Source: Pontibacter amylolyticus
GTDB taxonomy: Bacteria > Bacteroidota > Bacteroidia > Cytophagales > Hymenobacteraceae
Length of the DNA stretch: 64,000 nt
Assembly: GCF_014638845.1 (NCBI RefSeq)
Contig: NZ_BMFP01000001.1
Location: 717,566-781,565 of the forward strand
Reading direction: 5' to 3'
Part shown: positions 28,266 through 36,730 of the stretch, in pieces
Numbering within the stretch: position 1 is the first letter of the stretch
Layout of the letters: every line of letters starts with the position of its first letter
Translations under genes and position numbers: made by a program
The notes under the pieces: generated by a model
Database searches by the model: none
What the model saw: only the letters and a program-made list of their open reading frames with translations
Told to the model about the DNA's origin: nothing

Positions 28266-28481
28266 TTACCAAATGGTGGGGGCACATAAAGTGACAAATC
28301 CAGATTCTTTTATCTCGGTTTGATTAGTCGTGTTTTCTTCGCTTTCGTTCGATTTAAATGTATTGCTACATTGACCAAGCACCACCCAAATAATTACAAA
28401 AATTAGAATCGTACTGAAGCATCCTCCACCTAGTTTTTTAGCACCATAGCCAGCAAGCAATCCTCTGAATAAGTTATTCAT
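28266..28481 (-). CDS. Small membrane protein of unknown function
   Basis: A 71-residue protein beginning MNNLFRGLLAGYGAKKLGGG, followed by a hydrophobic helix (FSTILIFVIIWVVLGQC, about 23-39) and a polar Asn/Glu/Thr-rich tail. Short Bacteroidota proteins with this GYGAKKxGGGC start and a single helix recur as stand-alone genes, but no role is known to me. It is AT-rich and lies opposite in direction to its neighbours between hairpin sites 2 and 3. Confidence 0.6.
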   Translation of the reverse strand: MNNLFRGLLAGYGAKKLGGGCFSTILIFVIIWVVLGQCSNTFKSNESEENTTNQTEIKESGFVTLCAPTIW

Positions 28482-28825
28482 AGTAGTATTTTTATGTTTC
28501 TCGTTAGAAACGACATTTGGAATATGAAGTTTTACTTAATGCCCAACCGTTCCTGAAAAGTTATTTGCATAAGGTTATATGGTAGGCATGCTGCTTTATC
28601 CTAGTCTGAAGGAGTGGTAAGGTGGAGTATGGGAGCTAAACTTAGAGATACTTGAAAAGACGAAGGTTAGAGATTTCATTGAGTATAGAGCAGAACCCTA
28701 CACTGAATAAATAAAGTGGTGAAAAACACGATACGCCAACAAAGCACAGGGATTACGTTCGGCTGACGCCTCACACATTGCCTGCACTAATCAGTCAACC
28801 TAAATTCCAACATCCTTCCTACCCC
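28482..28825. other. Gap holding attC-like site 3
   Basis: This AT-rich stretch of 344 bases has no supported gene. It should contain the promoter of the small minus-strand gene at its left end. Hairpin site 3 lies at 28735-28799: AACAAAGCACAGG at the left, a CGGCTGACGCC tip and CCTGCACTAATCAGTCAAC at the right. The left part and tip match site 2; the right end lacks a clear GTT core. Confidence 0.5.
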
Positions 28826-29224
28826 ATGAACATCACCTACAAATCAGACCTGACACCAGACACCCAGCAGATCATCGACCTCTACGACAGCTCAGGTATA
28901 AACCGCCCGACTGCAGACCATGCGCGCATCGAGAAGATGTATGCTAATTCTAACCTAGTGGTGACGGCCTGGGATGGGGAAACACTGGTAGGTATAGCCC
29001 GCTCACTCACCGACTTTTGCTATGCCTGTTATCTGTCAGACCTGGCCGTCCGGAAGGAATATCAGAAAGATGGAATCGGCAGGCAACTGATTGCTTTGAC
29101 GAAGGAGATAATAGGAGAGCAAAGCATGCTGATACTTCTGTCGGCCCCGGCTGCCATGGACTACTACCCGAAAGTGGGATTTGACAAGGTAGATAATGGC
29201 TTTATGATCAAACGGAGCAGGTAG
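28826..29224 (+). CDS. GNAT-family N-acetyltransferase
   Basis: A 132-residue protein. The ATG at 28826 (MNITYKSDLTPDTQQIIDLY) is favoured over a longer frame from 28778 that overlaps the hairpin site. The acetyl-CoA-binding motif is LAVRKEYQKDGIGRQLIALTKE, preceded by VGIARSLTDFCYACYLSDL and followed by ILLSAPAAMDYYPKVGFDKV. The substrate is unknown. Composition returns to that of the window, so it is either a resident gene or a well-ameliorated cassette. Confidence 0.88.
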   Translation: MNITYKSDLTPDTQQIIDLYDSSGINRPTADHARIEKMYANSNLVVTAWDGETLVGIARSLTDFCYACYLSDLAVRKEYQKDGIGRQLIALTKEIIGEQSMLILLSAPAAMDYYPKVGFDKVDNGFMIKRSR

Positions 29225-29317
29225 CGGTGTCTCTATTTCCCGCTCATCCGTAACCGCACCAGCACAATCCAGTACAAGGGGCATATACCTACAACTGAAC
29301 CCAGGGATACGTACCTT

Positions 29318-29842
29318 ATGGAAAACATCTTCTTTGATAGTTGGGAAAGCATCATCAGAACTTTCTCCGTCACGATCATGGGGTATATTGCCATGATCTT
29401 TTTGTTAAGAGCCTCCGGCAAACGGACGCTCTCCAAAATGAATGCCTTTGACTTTATCGTGACAATAGCCCTGGGCTCTGTACTGGCTTCGCTCTCGCTT
29501 AATAAAAGCGTATCGCTGGCCGACGGTGTCACCTCATTTTTCGTGCTGATCTTCCTGCAGTACCTCATCACCTGGCTTTCTGTTCGCATCAAGCAAGTAA
29601 AGCAGGTTATTACCAGTCAGCCTACGCTACTGCTCTACAAGGGTGAACTTATGAAAGATGCGCTTAAAAGAGAACGTGTTACGATCGAGGAAATCAATTC
29701 TGCTGCACGCAACGGAGGCCAGGAAGACCTGTCGGGAATTGATGCGATGATTCTGGAATCGACTGGTGAGATAACGGTTATACCTACGCTAAGATCCAAC
29801 ACGCCTAACACACTGAAAGACGCCGGCAATTTCCCGGGGTAA
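29318..29842 (+). CDS. DUF421 (YetF-like) membrane protein
   Basis: A 174-residue protein with three N-terminal membrane segments (about 14-32, 43-65, 68-86) containing the family stretch YIAMIFLLRASGKRTLSKMNAFDFIVTIALGS. A cytoplasmic alpha/beta domain follows (LLLYKGELMKDALKRERVTIEEINSAAR, then DAMILESTGEITVIP). DUF421 proteins are widespread in bacteria; YetF/YdfS homologues are linked to spore properties in Bacillus, but the role here is unknown. Short intergenic spaces on both sides show no clear terminator. Confidence 0.88.
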   Translation: MENIFFDSWESIIRTFSVTIMGYIAMIFLLRASGKRTLSKMNAFDFIVTIALGSVLASLSLNKSVSLADGVTSFFVLIFLQYLITWLSVRIKQVKQVITSQPTLLLYKGELMKDALKRERVTIEEINSAARNGGQEDLSGIDAMILESTGEITVIPTLRSNTPNTLKDAGNFPG

Positions 29843-30004
29843 GCCCGGCACCTGACAACACTTCCATACCCTGATAAGCCCAGGTATAAGCAGAAGTACC
29901 TTGCCTGTGCTTTTTAGCAACCTGCGCCCAAAATTCCTTATGTTTTCCTAACTTGCCTTTTCAACAGGTTCTTATTCACCCTTGCTTAACCCTACGCATA
30001 CTCG

Positions 30005-33000
30005 ATGAACATTATCCGTAACCTGAAGATCAGGGATAAACTCCTCCTCCTATTAGCTTTGCTCCTCTTCCCGCTCGTTTATTTTGTGGCCACCACCGTG
30101 CAGCGCGAGCTCGAAGACAACGAGAAACTGCAAAATGAGGTGGTGCAGTTAAACGAGTCCGAAAAGATCTCCGCCCTGGTGCACTCCTTCCAACGGGAAA
30201 GGGCCCGCATCCTGGCCGCCTCTGCCGGCGACTCCGCCTTTATGCTGGATGCCCGCGCCCAACGCGGTCTGACAGATGCGGCCGGACTGGAGTTAACCAA
30301 TTTCCTGAGCGAGAACAACCGGGCTTTGCCAGCACTCAGCATGCTGGATGACCTTAAAAAATACCGCAGCGAACTCGACAAGGGCACACTCGACGCTGTG
30401 GACTTCCGGCGCTATTCTTCTGACTTTATTTTCAGCATGCTGAACCGCATGGATGCCAGCGCCATCGGCATTAACAATGCTGAAATCAGCAAGCAACTGA
30501 TCAGCTTCAAGAGTCTGTCGGAGGCAAAAATACACCTTGCACGCATGCGTAGCCAGCTCATGAAATCCCTGCAGGAAGGCATCTTCTCGTACCAGGATTA
30601 TGCACAGCTCATGGCGCAGTACGCGGCGCACAGCGCTGCTCTGGGAGAGTTTTACCGCTATGGCGAAAATGAGGCGGTCAATGTGGTACAGCAGATCGTG
30701 GTGTCTGACGAGTACAAGCGCGGGGACGCCATTCTGAAGACATTTCAGGAGAATCCCGAAACAGACCTGAACAGGTTTCAGCCTCTCAAAGTCTATACCC
30801 TTTTCACCAACAACATCGAAGCCCTTCGCAAAGCGGAGGTGGCCCTGATAGACCAGATCAGAGTTGGAGTTGAAGCCGAGAGCGAGCGCAAAGAACGCTA
30901 CCTGCAGGTACTGTTTGCCAGCCTGGCGGCGATCCTGCTACTGGTTGGCTTCCTGTCGTACTACATCATCAGCCTGATCTCCGGCTCGCTTGCCAAGCTC
31001 AAAAACGCGGCCGACCGCATCCGGCTGGGTGCCACCGACGTGCAGATCGACATCGACAGTACCGACGAGATTGGCAGCGTGGCAGACTCGTTCAAAGGGG
31101 TGGTCAAGAAAACGGTGATACTCTCGGAAGTGACCAAAGCCATTGGCGAGGGACGCTACGACATGGATGTGGAGCCACAGAGCGAAGCAGACACGCTCAG
31201 CCTGTCCATCCGCACCATGAAGGAAAACCTGCACTCCTTCACCACCGACAATGCCAACCGCAACTGGGTGCTCACGGGCGTGGCCGAACTCAGCAACCTG
31301 ATCGGGGGCGAGTCCACACTCGACAACGTCTCCAAACACGCCCTCTCCTACCTCTGCAACTACACCGACTCCGAAGCCGGCGTGCTATACCTACACAACA
31401 ACACGGGCAAACTGGAGCCTGCCGCCAGCTACGGTCTGCAAAAGAACAAAGCGCAACTGCCTGTTTTTGAAGTCGGAACCGGCACTGTGGGCCAGACCGT
31501 GCAGGAGCGCAAGGTAAAGGTGCTGGAGGGCGTGCAGGAAGAATACCTGCGCATCCGCACCGGCCTTTCCGATATCGAACCCGCCACGGTCATCATCATA
31601 CCGCTCTACTTTGGCAACACCATCGTGGGGGCGCTGGAGCTGGCTTCCCGCACGCCTTACACCGACGTGCAGCGCCGCCTGCTCGACTCCGCCTCCGAGC
31701 GTATTTCGGTCCTCATCCATACCCTGAAGGCGCACCTGCAAACTCAGGAGCTGCTTTACGAAACACAAAACCAGGCCGAGGAGCTCGAAACCCAGCAGGA
31801 GGAACTGCGCCAGCTCAATGCCGAACTGAAAGCCTCGGAAGAAGAACTGCGCGTGAACCAGGAAGAGCTGCAGGAAAAGAACGCCGAACTTGAAGAAAAA
31901 GCACAACTCCTGGAAGAGCAGTACGAGGCACTGGGCGCCAAGAATAAGGCCCTGGAGGATGCCCGTGAAGCGATCGAACTGAAAATACAGCAGGTCGAAA
32001 CCGTGAGCAAGTACAAAAGCGATTTCCTGGCCAACATGAGCCACGAGCTGCGCACCCCGCTCAACAGTATCCTGATCCTGTCGCGCCTACTGGCTGACAA
32101 CGCCGAGAACACGCTGTCGACCAAGCAGATCGACCATGCCCACATCATCCACAAGTCGGGCAACGACCTGCTGCGCCTGATCAATGAGATACTGGACCTC
32201 TCCAAGATTGAGTCAGGCATGGTGAAGTTGGAAACAGAGGAGCTGCAACTCTCCGATATTTCAATGGAGTCGATGTTCAGGGAACTGGCCGCCAAAAAGC
32301 AGATCAACTTCAAAGAGCGCCACCTGCCAGGCGCCTTCGACAGTATCGTGACCGACCGCTTCCGCTTGGAGCAGATCCTGAAAAACTTCATTGGCAATGC
32401 CATTAAGTTTACCGACGAGGGCGGCGAAGTAGAGTTCAAGGTATACCCGGTTACCGAGCGTCCTGCCTTCAAATCAGAGCAGTTGCGCGAGTCACAGGAG
32501 GTGGTGGCCTTTGCCGTGCGCGACACAGGTATAGGTATAGCACAGGACAAGCAGGAGGTGGTGTTCGAGGCCTTCCAGCAAGCCGACACTTCCACCACCC
32601 GCAAATACGGTGGCACGGGTCTGGGCCTTACGATCAGCAAGGAACTCGCAACCCTGCTGGGCGGCGAGCTGATGCTGGAGAGTGAGCCTGGCAAAGGCAG
32701 TACCTTCACGCTATACCTGCCGCGCGTGCCGTCAGGGGCTGTAAACGGTTCGGCTATACCTGCGCAGCAGCAGCACCAGGTCCATAGGCCAGTTGCACAG
32801 CCTGCCGAGGCCGTCCTATCAGCGGGCCAGCAAAAGAGCCAAAGCATGGGGCAGGTCTTCCGGGACATGGAGCGTGAAGACAAAAAAGACATCTGTGTGC
32901 TGATCGTGGAAGACGACAAGGGCTTCAGCGACATCCTGGCTGACTTCGCCAAGGCCAAGAACTTCCGGGTGCACCAGGCCTTTACGGGTCGCGAGGGCCT

Positions 33001-34060
33001 GCGCATGGCCCTGCAGCACAAACCCGACGCCATGCTCCTCGACATCCAGCTGCCGGATATGAGTGGCTGGGATGTGCTCAAGAAAGTGCGCGAAGACAAA
33101 AACCTGCGCCACATCAACGTGCATGTGATGTCGGCCTACGACAAAGAGGTCATCGGGGAGCACGCCGAAAACGAAGAGTACCTGCCGAAACCGGTGACGC
33201 TCGAGATGCTCAACAAGGCCTTCGGCTCCATCGTGAACAGGTCTGGTGCGAACATCGAGAACATCCTGATCGTGGAGGACAACGAGATCGAGAACAAAGC
33301 CGTGGCCGAACTGCTGCTGGCCCACGGACTCAAGTCTACCTCCGCCTACTCTGCCGAAGAAGCCGAAAAGGTGCTGGCCAAGCAAAAAGTGGACTGCATC
33401 ATCCTCGACCTCAACCTGCCGGGCATGAAGGGCTACGACTGGATGAAGAAGATCAAGTCGCAGACCAAACTCGGCGACATTCCGATCATCATTTACTCCG
33501 GCAAGGACCTGAGCGAAGAGGAAGAGACGAAGCTGAAAGAGTTTGCCAACACGATTATCATCAAAAACGAGTACTCATACCTGCGCCTGCTCGACGAGGT
33601 GCAACTCTTCCTGCACAAGGTAAACCAGAAACTGCCGCCGGGCAACGAGTTCAAGATGAAGTTGCACGTGCCCGAGGAAGTGCTGCGCGGCAAGAAGATA
33701 CTGGTGGTGGACGACGATGTGCGCAACATCTACTCGCTGAGCAGTCTGCTGGAACTGCACGGCATGCAGGTGGTGGCCGCCTATGATGGCAAAGAGGCTC
33801 TGGAAAAACTTGACACTGAGACAGGTATAGACATGGTGCTGATGGACGTGATGATGCCGGAAATGGACGGTATAGAAGCGACAAAACGAATCCGGGCGGA
33901 TTTACGTTTTAAGCAACTGCCGATCATTTCACTCACCGCCAAGGCCATGAAAGAAGACAGAGAAAAGTGCATCGAAGCCGGCGCTTCCGACTATATTCCG
34001 AAACCAGTAGATACCGATAAGTTACTGACCCTGATGCGGGTGTGGTTGTATGAAGCCTGA
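30005..34060 (+). CDS. NIT-HAMP-GAF hybrid histidine kinase with three receiver domains
   Basis: A 1351-residue signalling protein. In order: membrane helix (about 12-28), extracytoplasmic NIT-like sensor (about 35-290; NIT domains sense nitrate/nitrite in known cases), second helix (about 301-325), HAMP (about 326-430), GAF (about 440-590), coiled coil (about 590-670), HisKA with phospho-His680 (NMSHELRTP), HATPase (about 780-895; DTGIGIA, GGTGLGLTISKELA), then three receivers with phospho-acceptor Asp1013, Asp1135 and Asp1281. Its 3' end overlaps the CheR-like gene by 11 bp. The ligand is unknown; nitrate is possible only by family analogy. Confidence 0.92.
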   Translation: MNIIRNLKIRDKLLLLLALLLFPLVYFVATTVQRELEDNEKLQNEVVQLNESEKISALVHSFQRERARILAASAGDSAFMLDARAQRGLTDAAGLELTNFLSENNRALPALSMLDDLKKYRSELDKGTLDAVDFRRYSSDFIFSMLNRMDASAIGINNAEISKQLISFKSLSEAKIHLARMRSQLMKSLQEGIFSYQDYAQLMAQYAAHSAALGEFYRYGENEAVNVVQQIVVSDEYKRGDAILKTFQENPETDLNRFQPLKVYTLFTNNIEALRKAEVALIDQIRVGVEAESERKERYLQVLFASLAAILLLVGFLSYYIISLISGSLAKLKNAADRIRLGATDVQIDIDSTDEIGSVADSFKGVVKKTVILSEVTKAIGEGRYDMDVEPQSEADTLSLSIRTMKENLHSFTTDNANRNWVLTGVAELSNLIGGESTLDNVSKHALSYLCNYTDSEAGVLYLHNNTGKLEPAASYGLQKNKAQLPVFEVGTGTVGQTVQERKVKVLEGVQEEYLRIRTGLSDIEPATVIIIPLYFGNTIVGALELASRTPYTDVQRRLLDSASERISVLIHTLKAHLQTQELLYETQNQAEELETQQEELRQLNAELKASEEELRVNQEELQEKNAELEEKAQLLEEQYEALGAKNKALEDAREAIELKIQQVETVSKYKSDFLANMSHELRTPLNSILILSRLLADNAENTLSTKQIDHAHIIHKSGNDLLRLINEILDLSKIESGMVKLETEELQLSDISMESMFRELAAKKQINFKERHLPGAFDSIVTDRFRLEQILKNFIGNAIKFTDEGGEVEFKVYPVTERPAFKSEQLRESQEVVAFAVRDTGIGIAQDKQEVVFEAFQQADTSTTRKYGGTGLGLTISKELATLLGGELMLESEPGKGSTFTLYLPRVPSGAVNGSAIPAQQQHQVHRPVAQPAEAVLSAGQQKSQSMGQVFRDMEREDKKDICVLIVEDDKGFSDILADFAKAKNFRVHQAFTGREGLRMALQHKPDAMLLDIQLPDMSGWDVLKKVREDKNLRHINVHVMSAYDKEVIGEHAENEEYLPKPVTLEMLNKAFGSIVNRSGANIENILIVEDNEIENKAVAELLLAHGLKSTSAYSAEEAEKVLAKQKVDCIILDLNLPGMKGYDWMKKIKSQTKLGDIPIIIYSGKDLSEEEETKLKEFANTIIIKNEYSYLRLLDEVQLFLHKVNQKLPPGNEFKMKLHVPEEVLRGKKILVVDDDVRNIYSLSSLLELHGMQVVAAYDGKEALEKLDTETGIDMVLMDVMMPEMDGIEATKRIRADLRFKQLPIISLTAKAMKEDREKCIEAGASDYIPKPVDTDKLLTLMRVWLYEA

Positions 34061-34880
34061 TCCGGATGAATTGTTTGAGCTGGAGGTAGAGGCGCTCATC
34101 AAGGAAATACACACAGCTTACGGATACGATTTCAGTGGCTATGCCCGGGCCTCGGTGTACCGCCGTATCAGGCGTTTTCTGGGGCAGAAGCACCTGCAGA
34201 GCATCGAAGACCTGCGCAAGTTTCTGTTCACGGACAGTTTCTTCTTCGAGAATTTCCTGCAGGAGATCACCGTAAACGTGACGGAGATGTTCCGCGACCC
34301 GACTTTCTACAAGTCGCTGCGCGAGAACGTGCTGCCGATCCTTTCCACCTACCCTTTCATCAAGGTATGGGACGCGGGCTGCTCTACCGGCGAGGAGCTC
34401 TTTTCGCTGGCGATCCTGCTGGACGAAGAGGGGCTGCTGGGCCGCACCAAGATCTACGCCACCGACATCAACCAGAAGGTGCTGCGGCAGGCAAAAGACG
34501 GCATCTTCTCGGCCACAAACATGACAGCCTATACCGCAGCGTACTATGCGGCAGGCGGCAAGCGCGATTTCGCGGAATACTATACCAGCAACTACGGCAG
34601 CGTGAAGTTCAACTCGTCGCTCGTCAGGAACGTGGTGTTTTACCCGCACAACCTGGCTACCGACAGCTCGTTCAACGAGTTTCACCTGATCGTGTGCCGC
34701 AACGTGCTGATCTACTTTAACCGGGCGCTGCAGGAGCGCGTTTACCAGTTGTTCGACGAGAGTCTGGTGGATTTGGGCTACCTGGCACTGGGTAAAAAAG
34801 AAACGCTGGCCATGTCGGGCATCAGCGACAGGTATGACTTTGTAGACAAAAATAACCGCATATACCGCAAAAACTCCTGA
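34050..34880 (+). CDS. CheR-type protein-glutamate methyltransferase
   Basis: A 276-residue protein with an all-helical N-terminal domain (EALIKEIHTAYGYDFSGYARASVYRR) and an SAM-binding domain (VWDAGCSTGEELFSLAILL, IYATDINQKVLRQAKDGIF, CRNVLIYFNRALQERVYQLF). CheR enzymes methylate glutamates on chemoreceptors, yet no chemoreceptor, CheA or CheW gene is present nearby, so the target is open and may be one of the operon's kinases. The start overlaps the preceding kinase gene by 11 bp and its stop overlaps the next gene by one base, so translation is probably coupled. Confidence 0.9.
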   Translation: MKPDPDELFELEVEALIKEIHTAYGYDFSGYARASVYRRIRRFLGQKHLQSIEDLRKFLFTDSFFFENFLQEITVNVTEMFRDPTFYKSLRENVLPILSTYPFIKVWDAGCSTGEELFSLAILLDEEGLLGRTKIYATDINQKVLRQAKDGIFSATNMTAYTAAYYAAGGKRDFAEYYTSNYGSVKFNSSLVRNVVFYPHNLATDSSFNEFHLIVCRNVLIYFNRALQERVYQLFDESLVDLGYLALGKKETLAMSGISDRYDFVDKNNRIYRKNS

Positions 34881-35452
34881 TGCACGACACTTCCAGACTG
34901 ATCGTAATTGGTGGCTCCTGGGGCGGCATACAGGCGTCGATGAAAATACTGCAGGCACTTCCCGCCGACTACAGCGTTCCCATCGTGCTCGTGCTGCACC
35001 GTTTGCGCAACCAGGAGGGCAGTCTGCAGGAACTCTACGAAAAAAAGCTGCTGCTGAAAGCGGTGGAGATTGATGACAAAGCGCCACTGGAGGCGGGCCA
35101 CGTCTACATTGCCCCGGCCAACTACCATGTGCTGCTCGAAAAGGACCATACCTTCTCGCTCGACGACTCGGAGCTGGAGAACTACTCGCGCCCCTCCATT
35201 GATGTAACTTTTACCAGCGCAGCTGATGTTTTCGGGGAAAATACGGTGGGGATACTACTTAGTGGCGCCAGCAAGGATGGAAGTTCAGGATTAAAGCATA
35301 TATTTGACAAACGGGGCACTGCCATTGTGCAGCACCCTGGCGAAGCGGAAATTGCTACCATGCCGCTGGCAGCCATCCATAGCACACCCGGCTGTAGTAT
35401 CCTAAATGTTGAGCGCATACAAGCTTATTTGCTAACCTTACATGGACACTGA
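34880..35452 (+). CDS. CheB-type methylesterase without receiver domain
   Basis: A 190-residue protein that is only the catalytic domain. The triad is in place: Ser13 (GGSWGG), His40 (VLHRL) and Asp133 (GASKDGSSG). The serine loop has Trp where the usual sequence is GAS(T/A)GG, and no receiver domain precedes it, so it cannot be switched on by phosphorylation in the classical way. It may be controlled by the partner kinases through contact. It overlaps the genes on both sides (1 bp and 11 bp). Confidence 0.9.
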   Translation: MHDTSRLIVIGGSWGGIQASMKILQALPADYSVPIVLVLHRLRNQEGSLQELYEKKLLLKAVEIDDKAPLEAGHVYIAPANYHVLLEKDHTFSLDDSELENYSRPSIDVTFTSAADVFGENTVGILLSGASKDGSSGLKHIFDKRGTAIVQHPGEAEIATMPLAAIHSTPGCSILNVERIQAYLLTLHGH

Positions 35453-36653
35453 CCACGATATCTTACCTATTACGACCTTGCCTACTTCTACCCATCCGGT
35501 AAAGATACTGCTCGTGGACGACAAGCAGGAAAACCTGGTCAGCCTGGTGAGCCTGCTGTCGGAAGACGGCGACAATACCGAGTACCTGCTTGCCAGTTCA
35601 GGCGAAGAGGCCCTGAAGGTAGCTTTGCAGGAAGAGATAGCCCTTATTTTGCTGGATGTGCAGATGCCCGGCATGAACGGTTATGAAGTAGCCCGCTACC
35701 TGCGGGATATTTCCAAAACACGCGACATTCCGATCATTTTCGTCACGGCCATCAACCAGCAGGATGTGCATGTGATGGAGGGATTCGAGGCCGGTGCCGT
35801 GGACTTTCTGTTCAAACCCCTGCACCCTGCCATCACCAAGGCCAAAGTAGCGGCTTTCGTGCGGTTCTACCTGCAAAAGAAAGAAGTAGAGCTTGCCCAC
35901 AAACGCACGCAGGAGATCAACCGTGAGCTGGAAGAACGGGTAAAGGCCCGCACCGCCGAACTCACCCGCGTGAACAAAGACCTGGACAACTTCGTCTACA
36001 CCGCCTCCCACGATCTGAAGGCCCCGATCAACAACATTGAAGGACTGGCCGTTGCGCTAAGAGAGGTATTGAATAACCCGGAGCCGGATCATGGTGAACT
36101 GAACATTATCATGCACATGATACAGGATGCCATCGGTCGGTTCAAGCACACGCTGATGGACCTGACAGAAGTGGCCAAGCTGCAGCACCAGGATGAAACG
36201 CCCAGCGAAAGCGTACGTTTTGCAGAGTTGATCGATGATGTGACAATGAACATTCAGGACCTGATCCTCAAATACGACGCTACGATCGACACAGACTTTT
36301 CTGAGGTGTCGGAAATTGTTTTTTCGCGAAAGAACCTGCGCAGCATTATCTACAACCTCGTATCGAATGCCATCAAGTATAGCTCACCGGAGCGTCAGCC
36401 ACTGATCGAGGTCAGTACTTACCGCGAAAACGCCTATACTGTGTTCCGTGTAAAGGACAATGGGCTTGGTATAAGATCAGATGACAAGAAGAAGGTATTT
36501 GATATGTTCAAGCGCCTGCATGCACACGTAGAGGGTACTGGCGTAGGCCTGGCCATCGTGAAGCGGATCGTGGAGAATTGCGACGGCAAAATAGAGTGCG
36601 ACAGCGAACAGGGCAAAGGCTCCGAGTTCAGGGTATACCTGAAGGAGGTATAA
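35442..36653 (+). CDS. Receiver-histidine kinase hybrid
   Basis: A 403-residue soluble protein. The receiver domain comes first (about 18-135, phospho-acceptor Asp72 in LILLDVQMPG). A coiled coil (about 140-180) leads to HisKA with His190 (YTASHDLKAP), then HATPase (about 280-402; RVKDNGLGIRSDDKKK, GTGVGLAIVKRIVE). The receiver-first order suggests a kinase gated by phosphate received from the large hybrid kinase upstream. The start overlaps the CheB gene by 11 bp, and the operon ends at the terminator 26 bp downstream. Confidence 0.92.
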   Translation: MDTDHDILPITTLPTSTHPVKILLVDDKQENLVSLVSLLSEDGDNTEYLLASSGEEALKVALQEEIALILLDVQMPGMNGYEVARYLRDISKTRDIPIIFVTAINQQDVHVMEGFEAGAVDFLFKPLHPAITKAKVAAFVRFYLQKKEVELAHKRTQEINRELEERVKARTAELTRVNKDLDNFVYTASHDLKAPINNIEGLAVALREVLNNPEPDHGELNIIMHMIQDAIGRFKHTLMDLTEVAKLQHQDETPSESVRFAELIDDVTMNIQDLILKYDATIDTDFSEVSEIVFSRKNLRSIIYNLVSNAIKYSSPERQPLIEVSTYRENAYTVFRVKDNGLGIRSDDKKKVFDMFKRLHAHVEGTGVGLAIVKRIVENCDGKIECDSEQGKGSEFRVYLKEV

Positions 36654-36678
36654 GAACTCAGCATCCAGGTATAAAAAA

Positions 36679-36711
36679 GCCCCTTCCGGATAATTCCGAA
36701 AGGGGCTTTCC
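36679..36711. terminator. Bidirectional intrinsic terminator
   Basis: AGCCCCTTCCGGA and TCCGAAAGGGGCT form a 13-bp stem with one mismatch, with A-run before and T-run after. It lies between the convergent receiver-kinase gene and pepD. Confidence 0.8.
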
Positions 36712-36730
36712 ATTTTAGCCAGCGTTAGTG

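Noticed and set aside
27000..28825. Complete integron
   Set aside because: No integrase gene, and only site 2 approaches attC ends; kept as a cassette-like hypothesis.
31756..33117. 453-codon open frame opposite the hybrid kinase
   Set aside because: Antisense shadow; Ser/Arg/Leu-rich product typical of reversed coiled-coil and kinase coding.
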